A DNA stretch of 53,618 bases, taken from the NCBI RefSeq assembly GCF_000702825.1, contig NZ_JNKF01000003.1:1-53618 (forward strand), in the 5' to 3' direction. Position numbers and translations under genes: made by a program. The DNA comes from Prevotella sp. P6B1. GTDB lineage: Bacteria; Bacteroidota; Bacteroidia; Bacteroidales; Bacteroidaceae. This document shows positions 49,477-53,618 of the stretch, piece by piece; position 1 is the first letter of the stretch, and each line of letters opens with the position of its first letter. Under the pieces are notes generated by a model. The model did not search any database, was not told the origin of the DNA, and was given only the letters and a program-made list of their open reading frames with translations.

Positions 49477-52140
49477 TTAGAACACAAGCACGGCTCTTTT
49501 CTTGTAGCGATGCTTACAAACACCATTCTCCACATACTCACCACACTTCTCTACAGCACCGTCTTTCAACAAACGCTTTACTTTCGAGCGAGCCGTATTC
49601 ACATTCATGCGGAGGCCCTTGATCACATCATCGATTGAGAATTCCTCGGGCAGTCTGTTAAAGTCCTCAATCGTTCGCTGATGATGGCGACGATTGGTTG
49701 ATGCATCACGCAACTTATCGTCGAAATACTTCTCAGCTAATGATCCGAAGTAGTGGCGCTGACAGGCGAACTGAATGTTCACAATCAACTCAGCCAACTG
49801 GTCGTCGATCTCGTCCGTCTCAAACTCACCGCACCAGTACTCACCCTCTTGGTGCAGCTCGCCCCAGTGGCGCATCACGATAAAGGGCGCCGAGTAGTTG
49901 ATTCCGTGGTAGGCGCAGCGCTTCAGCAGCATCTCGTCGGCCTTGCTCTCGTTGTCCTTGGCGTCGGCCATGCGGCGTGCCGTCCAGTCGTACATCGTTC
50001 GAACAATGCGTTTAATGGATAGTTCACCCTTGGTTTTATCCAGCTTCTTGGCCCATTCCAGCAGGCGATTGTCGCTGTCTTCATCTACCTCTTCATCCAA
50101 GTCCATCATTTCAAAGTGCGTGCTGGGCAGAGGGATGCAGGTTAATCGGGTTGCCAATCCAGAACCGAAGTTCTGTTCGTTCACCTTCTTTTTGAGTGCG
50201 ATGGGCGTACCGGTATAAACGTAGTTCCAAGTCACGTTAAAATCCTGCATGATAGAATCCATGTTCGAGTACGCCTGACCATCCTCCTCATTGTGGAAAG
50301 CTTTCAGCTCCAGGTTCTGCTTGTCAATCCAGCTACCACCCTTCTGCACGGCGAGGGTGTTGTCGAGCTCGGTATCGAAAGTGAGCATGTGTAGCTGCAT
50401 GTCGCGCCCATCCACATTCTCCACAGCATTCACCATGTCCTGAATAAACTGGGCATTACTAGTTCGCGAGGGGTGAACACGCACCACAACCTTAGGTTTC
50501 TTAGGTTTCTCTTTGTTGGCACCCTTGGTCTTCATCTCCTCACGGTAGCGATTGATGGTGTCCTTGCCCAGTTTGTCAGCTGCCACAATGGGCGCTGCTA
50601 AGAACTCGTACAGGCGGGTGGCGAACGATTTTCCACTAGCAGGATCGCCGATAATCAATGCCGATGCATTCAAGCGTCGCAGTTTTGAGGGGCGATGATA
50701 AAAGCGGTACGTACAACGTGTCATCAACGTCATCATCAGGGCTCCTGATACTATCAACGCAGCAGGATACTGGCTGCGCTTCAATCCCTTGCAGGCATCC
50801 TGCAGCGCAGGATAATAAGGAAACAGCGCCTCGATCTTCTCGCCCCAGTCCAGCAGCCAGCAATCTATCTCTTCCTCGCCTATGGTGGCGGCGTCGGTCG
50901 CTTCGACCTGCGTGATTTGTTTCCATGACAGGCCGCACGCTTGCAGAATTGCCTCCTGCATAGCCTTTGAGGGGCATTGGGTGAGGTACTTCTTTTCGCG
51001 CTCCGACATGCGTTCTGCAGCCGACGCCACCGTCTGTGCCACGTTCTCGTCGCGCTCCGCGATGATCTCCTGCACCCACGATTGTCGTTCCAGTATCCGC
51101 TGCACCAGCTTTCGGTCGCCATCAAACAGTACCAGCAGGTCGCTTGCCAGTTTAAGACTCTCGTTGTGTCTGTTACTATCGTCTGCACAGGGCAGCTTTG
51201 CACGATAGCGCTCATCAATAATACGCTGTATATCATACCCTCGCCACTTTATTTCCACTTCATGATTATCCAGGTCCCCACTCTGCTCAGCTGCTTGCTG
51301 GCCATCTTGGTGGGCCACAACAGAAGTTTCAGGGTTACTACTGCTGTCAGTGCCATCGCCAACAGGAAATTTATAATGTAAGGGTTGCGTCTTTTTGGCG
51401 CGATAATCAGCTGTGTATTTCTTGTCAAATTCTTCGTCATAATAATCAAATATTGAGTCAGCAATGTATAGAATATCCTCCTCTAAGGGAGCAAAAGAGT
51501 TTCGGGTGGCATCGATGCACGATGCATCGGGTTTATAGCCACCAAGGGCATTTACAAACCAAATCTGGTTATCTGCAAGGTTTCCAATCTTTGCATTGCC
51601 GGCAAACACAATGCGCACACCTTTCTTCGAGCTGGTAATATGTACCATCTTGGTGATTGCCATCAGCGTCTCGTTCTGCTGTAGCTTCTCCCACACTTCC
51701 ATGGGGTTCTCTACATGATCAATATCCAGCATCACCAATCCGTTCAGATGACAGCCAGCCAATCTACGATGTCTGAAAGGTGTTCCTTTAGCCGTTACAT
51801 TCGCATCAAATTCGCGACAACTGAAGATAAAGGCTGTTAGGTTATCCTTCAGTTCCTGAGCATAGGCCAGCAACTTCTCCTCGTTGCTTTTAGCCATAAA
51901 CTTCTGCTTGGCAGCCTCCTTTTTCATGCTGCACTTCTTAGCCAGGAACTTCTGGTAGTCCTCATTCTTCAGCCATTTATTAATGGCAGCCTCGTCTTGC
52001 TTGGCCACAGCCTCCAGTATGCTTCTGCGGCTTTCAATCTTCCATCTGGTAGAGCTCTTTTTTATCTCTTTCCAGAAGTTCTCTCGGCTGCACTGAGCAG
52101 CCTGAGAGAAATGTGTATTTTCTTGATAACAAAAACTCAT
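49477..52140 (-). CDS. VirE N-terminal / DUF3987 primase-helicase-like protein
   Basis: This 887-residue protein has a BT4734/VirE-N primase-like domain (about 60-230, with GLVMLDIDHVE near residue 138 and HITSSKKGVRIVFAG), then a helical linker (about 290-400). A DUF3987 P-loop domain follows with Walker A IIGDPASGKS near residue 497, a MLTFDTELDN segment and TRLTCIPLP. A winged-helix-like tail (FSIDDVIKGLRMNVNTARSK) ends the protein. Such proteins are typical of Bacteroidetes integrative elements and prophages and are thought to act in their replication. Its ATG overlaps the upstream stop (ATGA). Unusually for this window, a strong AGGAGG lies 5 bases upstream of the ATG, inside the previous gene. 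Confidence 0.85.
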   Translation of the reverse strand: MSFCYQENTHFSQAAQCSRENFWKEIKKSSTRWKIESRRSILEAVAKQDEAAINKWLKNEDYQKFLAKKCSMKKEAAKQKFMAKSNEEKLLAYAQELKDNLTAFIFSCREFDANVTAKGTPFRHRRLAGCHLNGLVMLDIDHVENPMEVWEKLQQNETLMAITKMVHITSSKKGVRIVFAGNAKIGNLADNQIWFVNALGGYKPDASCIDATRNSFAPLEEDILYIADSIFDYYDEEFDKKYTADYRAKKTQPLHYKFPVGDGTDSSSNPETSVVAHQDGQQAAEQSGDLDNHEVEIKWRGYDIQRIIDERYRAKLPCADDSNRHNESLKLASDLLVLFDGDRKLVQRILERQSWVQEIIAERDENVAQTVASAAERMSEREKKYLTQCPSKAMQEAILQACGLSWKQITQVEATDAATIGEEEIDCWLLDWGEKIEALFPYYPALQDACKGLKRSQYPAALIVSGALMMTLMTRCTYRFYHRPSKLRRLNASALIIGDPASGKSFATRLYEFLAAPIVAADKLGKDTINRYREEMKTKGANKEKPKKPKVVVRVHPSRTSNAQFIQDMVNAVENVDGRDMQLHMLTFDTELDNTLAVQKGGSWIDKQNLELKAFHNEEDGQAYSNMDSIMQDFNVTWNYVYTGTPIALKKKVNEQNFGSGLATRLTCIPLPSTHFEMMDLDEEVDEDSDNRLLEWAKKLDKTKGELSIKRIVRTMYDWTARRMADAKDNESKADEMLLKRCAYHGINYSAPFIVMRHWGELHQEGEYWCGEFETDEIDDQLAELIVNIQFACQRHYFGSLAEKYFDDKLRDASTNRRHHQRTIEDFNRLPEEFSIDDVIKGLRMNVNTARSKVKRLLKDGAVEKCGEYVENGVCKHRYKKRAVLVF

Positions 52141-52763
52141 TCAACCTCCTTTTTTATAAAGTTCAAACTTATCGACTTATAATCCTCCAGCATTTCCGAA
52201 AGCATGGTTTCTACCCCCCCATACTCGTAGGATTCCAAATCGCCTTGTCTCACCTCGATATTTATCTCGGGGAACAATCCTGTCATAGCAATCAGCTGCA
52301 ACGTTTCGCCCAAGAGTATTGCCATATTTACACTACTACCACACATATAATCATTAAAATTGTGGCCCATAAAATGGTACTTCGTTAGTGAGTCTTTCTC
52401 TCTTTTATAAAGAAGAATCCTCACATTCAAAGGCTCATAGGGGCAGCTGATACCCCATAGCGTGAACGTATCCAACAGTATCTTATAGTTGCTCTTATCG
52501 TAACAATCCGCATCAAACAGCTTGATTAAGAATGCAAACATGGTTTCGCCACTCACCTCCTCGCCAGTCATGCCTAAGTAGCAGAATCTACTCTCGCCTT
52601 CGAGAGGGCGCATACCAACAGGATTGTTCCAGTTCTGTTCTCTCACATCAAGCCTTGTCAGTTCCATACCAGGCGACAGCAGTAACACTTGATTACCAAC
52701 AGGCTTCACTACGAAAGGTGTTCCCACCTCCGATTCATATACTACTACTAAATTCTTTTCCAT
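52137..52763 (-). CDS. hypothetical protein, 208 residues
   Basis: No family recognised. The protein is acidic and looks soluble, with segments VVVYESEVGTPFVVKPVGNQ and FCYLGMTGEEVSGETMFAFL. Two cysteines appear in DADCYD and ISCPYE. I use the ATG at 52763 (MEKNLVVVYESE); an in-frame TTG three codons earlier is less likely. Its final codons carry the AGGAGG used by the downstream primase-helicase gene, with which it overlaps by 4 bp. Probably an accessory gene of the same element. Confidence 0.65.
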   Translation of the reverse strand: MEKNLVVVYESEVGTPFVVKPVGNQVLLLSPGMELTRLDVREQNWNNPVGMRPLEGESRFCYLGMTGEEVSGETMFAFLIKLFDADCYDKSNYKILLDTFTLWGISCPYEPLNVRILLYKREKDSLTKYHFMGHNFNDYMCGSSVNMAILLGETLQLIAMTGLFPEINIEVRQGDLESYEYGGVETMLSEMLEDYKSISLNFIKKEVE

Positions 52764-52780
52764 GTATTCCAATTTTTAAG

Positions 52781-53095
52781 TTAAACTCTATCTACTATCT
52801 CACGATCCATCAGATGACTGCTGGCCACGCGGTTTTCACGTTCCATGGCAGCTATCATACGCGCTGTTCCGATGGATTTCTTCAGCGAGATGTAGTACTT
52901 CACTCTCTTAGGGCTCTCTTTCAGCCAGCCGTGCTCCAGGATAGCTATTACCTTATCCTTTAAGCGTTTCTTACGCTTATAGTGGTTAAAGTCGATACGC
53001 TTGGCCTGCTCGTTATAGTGCAATGAACCCTGCACAAACTTTCCTTCCATGATGCTTTTAAGCACCTCTTCGTTAATCTCAATGTATTTTCGCAT
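52781..53095 (-). CDS. hypothetical basic protein, 104 residues
   Basis: No family recognised. The protein is strongly basic in its middle (HYKRKKRLKDKVIAILEHG) and begins MRKYIEINEEVLKSIMEG. Late motifs are SPKRVKYYISLKKSIGTARM and AAMERENRVASSHLMDRE. The charge and small size could suit nucleic-acid binding, but that is a guess. It lies 17 bp upstream of the 208-residue gene. Confidence 0.6.
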   Translation of the reverse strand: MRKYIEINEEVLKSIMEGKFVQGSLHYNEQAKRIDFNHYKRKKRLKDKVIAILEHGWLKESPKRVKYYISLKKSIGTARMIAAMERENRVASSHLMDREIVDRV

Positions 53096-53144
53096 AATTC
53101 TTTTGTTTTTAGTGAGTCGTTGGGCCCATTGACTCGGTTAGTTA

Positions 53145-53363
53145 CTAATCTATGATTATCTCTTTAGTTATGATGTGGCGTACTACACCTTGAGCACTTC
53201 CGGCTTTGCTCATACCGTAGCTTATCTGCCACTTGCTGCATTTAAAAGTTTGTTGTACTTTCAGTCCCATCAGCTTGCAGGTGCGCTCCCCTTCGTAGTC
53301 TATCACCTTATGCTCGCACGATGCACAGCAGCACTTAATTTCTATACCGTAAAGGTTCTTCAT
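53145..53363 (-). CDS. hypothetical cysteine-rich small protein, 72 residues
   Basis: No family recognised. Six cysteines are present, in IKCCCASCEHK (four), RTCKLMG and FKCSKW, a spacing that could form a zinc-ribbon-like fold. The remainder is basic. Its start overlaps the 3' end of the upstream truncated gene by 29 bp. It resembles the small Cys-rich proteins often found in mobile element accessory modules. Confidence 0.55.
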   Translation of the reverse strand: MKNLYGIEIKCCCASCEHKVIDYEGERTCKLMGLKVQQTFKCSKWQISYGMSKAGSAQGVVRHIITKEIIID

Positions 53364-53618
53364 GCTTCGGTTTTCCTTTCTTTTTCTTATTGTTCGGTTT
53401 CAGTTCTTTCAGTTCGGCAGCTATCCACGTATAGCACACATCCAGCACATAATCCACCGATGGGCATCCCGTGGTGCGAACCTCATGTTCTCTGATAAAC
53501 AGTTCAAAGTCGTAGGCCATCTCCTGCTGCATCCACTCGTTAAAGCCCAGCATCTGCTCTATCAGCAGGTTAACCAACTCTGGACTTAGCTTGCGTCGCA
53601 ATGCCTTAACCAGGAACT
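53335..53618 (-). CDS. hypothetical protein, 5' end beyond the window
   Basis: The reading frame is open to the right edge of the window, so the start is outside. The visible part is helical, LSPELVNLLIEQMLGFNEWM, then EHEVRTTGCPSVDYVLDVCY, with a Lys-rich C-terminal tail (KPNNKKKKGKPKHEEP). A TTG at 53601 could be read as a start but nothing supports it. No family recognised. Confidence 0.5.
   Translation of the reverse strand, partial: FLVKALRRKLSPELVNLLIEQMLGFNEWMQQEMAYDFELFIREHEVRTTGCPSVDYVLDVCYTWIAAELKELKPNNKKKKGKPKHEEPLRYRN

Overview
The window looks like chromosomal DNA of a Bacteroidota bacterium, most likely a Prevotellaceae member (Prevotella/Segatella/Xylanibacter type). The evidence is a 16S rRNA 5' end on the minus strand at position 1-200, Bacteroidetes-type promoters (TTTG, about 20 bp, TAnnTTTG) in front of many genes, a SusC/SusD pair, a TonB-dependent receptor, a VirE-N/DUF3987 primase-helicase, and the near absence of Shine-Dalgarno sequences. 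No sequence search was run; family assignments come from reading motifs.

Layout. 1-600: 16S 5' end and its leader/promoter, reading left. 601-1326: Bax-inhibitor-1 membrane protein (minus). 1507-4263: lutABC lactate oxidation operon (plus), whose terminator lies inside the end of the next, convergent gene. 4250-12012: a ten-gene minus-strand run: MATE transporter, cytidylate-kinase-like protein, YfcE-like phosphoesterase, small membrane protein, RfbB, a small protein resembling sigma-70 region 4, PurT, then a dTDP-3-amino-3,6-dideoxyhexose cassette (QdtA/FdtA-type ketoisomerase, GNAT/FemAB acyltransferase, DegT-type aminotransferase). 12248-16859 (plus): subtilase, xseA, xseB, ilvE, DUF805 protein. 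16897-18799 (minus): trmB and mrp.

19063-29065 (plus) is a tightly packed signalling operon: response regulator fused to a PP2C/SpoIIE phosphatase, membrane-anchored coiled-coil/beta-propeller protein, large periplasmic-propeller histidine-kinase-like protein whose phospho-acceptor His is replaced by Asp, soluble histidine kinase with an intact H-box, TonB-dependent receptor, and a histidine acid phosphatase. Four of the five junctions are 4-base ATGA overlaps or 12 bp gaps. This is the strongest candidate in the window for an undescribed system.

29163-38268 (minus): alpha-2-macroglobulin-like protein, DUF1573 protein, MeaB, IspH, B3/B4-domain protein. 38393-41658 (plus): ADP-forming acyl-CoA synthetase and a BaiN/HI0933-type flavoprotein. 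41615-46446 (minus): SusD and SusC, divergent from 46698-49139 (plus), a GH94 cellobiose phosphorylase; together these suggest uptake of beta-gluco-oligosaccharides and phosphorolysis in the cytoplasm. 49140-49476 is non-coding, with a terminator, a long nested palindrome and short tandem repeats. 49477-53618 (minus) is an accessory block: a VirE-N/DUF3987 primase-helicase and four small unrecognised proteins, the last cut by the window edge.

Recurring non-coding features: intergenic heptad repeats of the CATTRAA type directly before start codons, one such array lying in frame inside the alpha-2-macroglobulin gene, and large hairpins at convergent or intergenic sites. No tRNA gene, CRISPR array or insertion sequence was seen.
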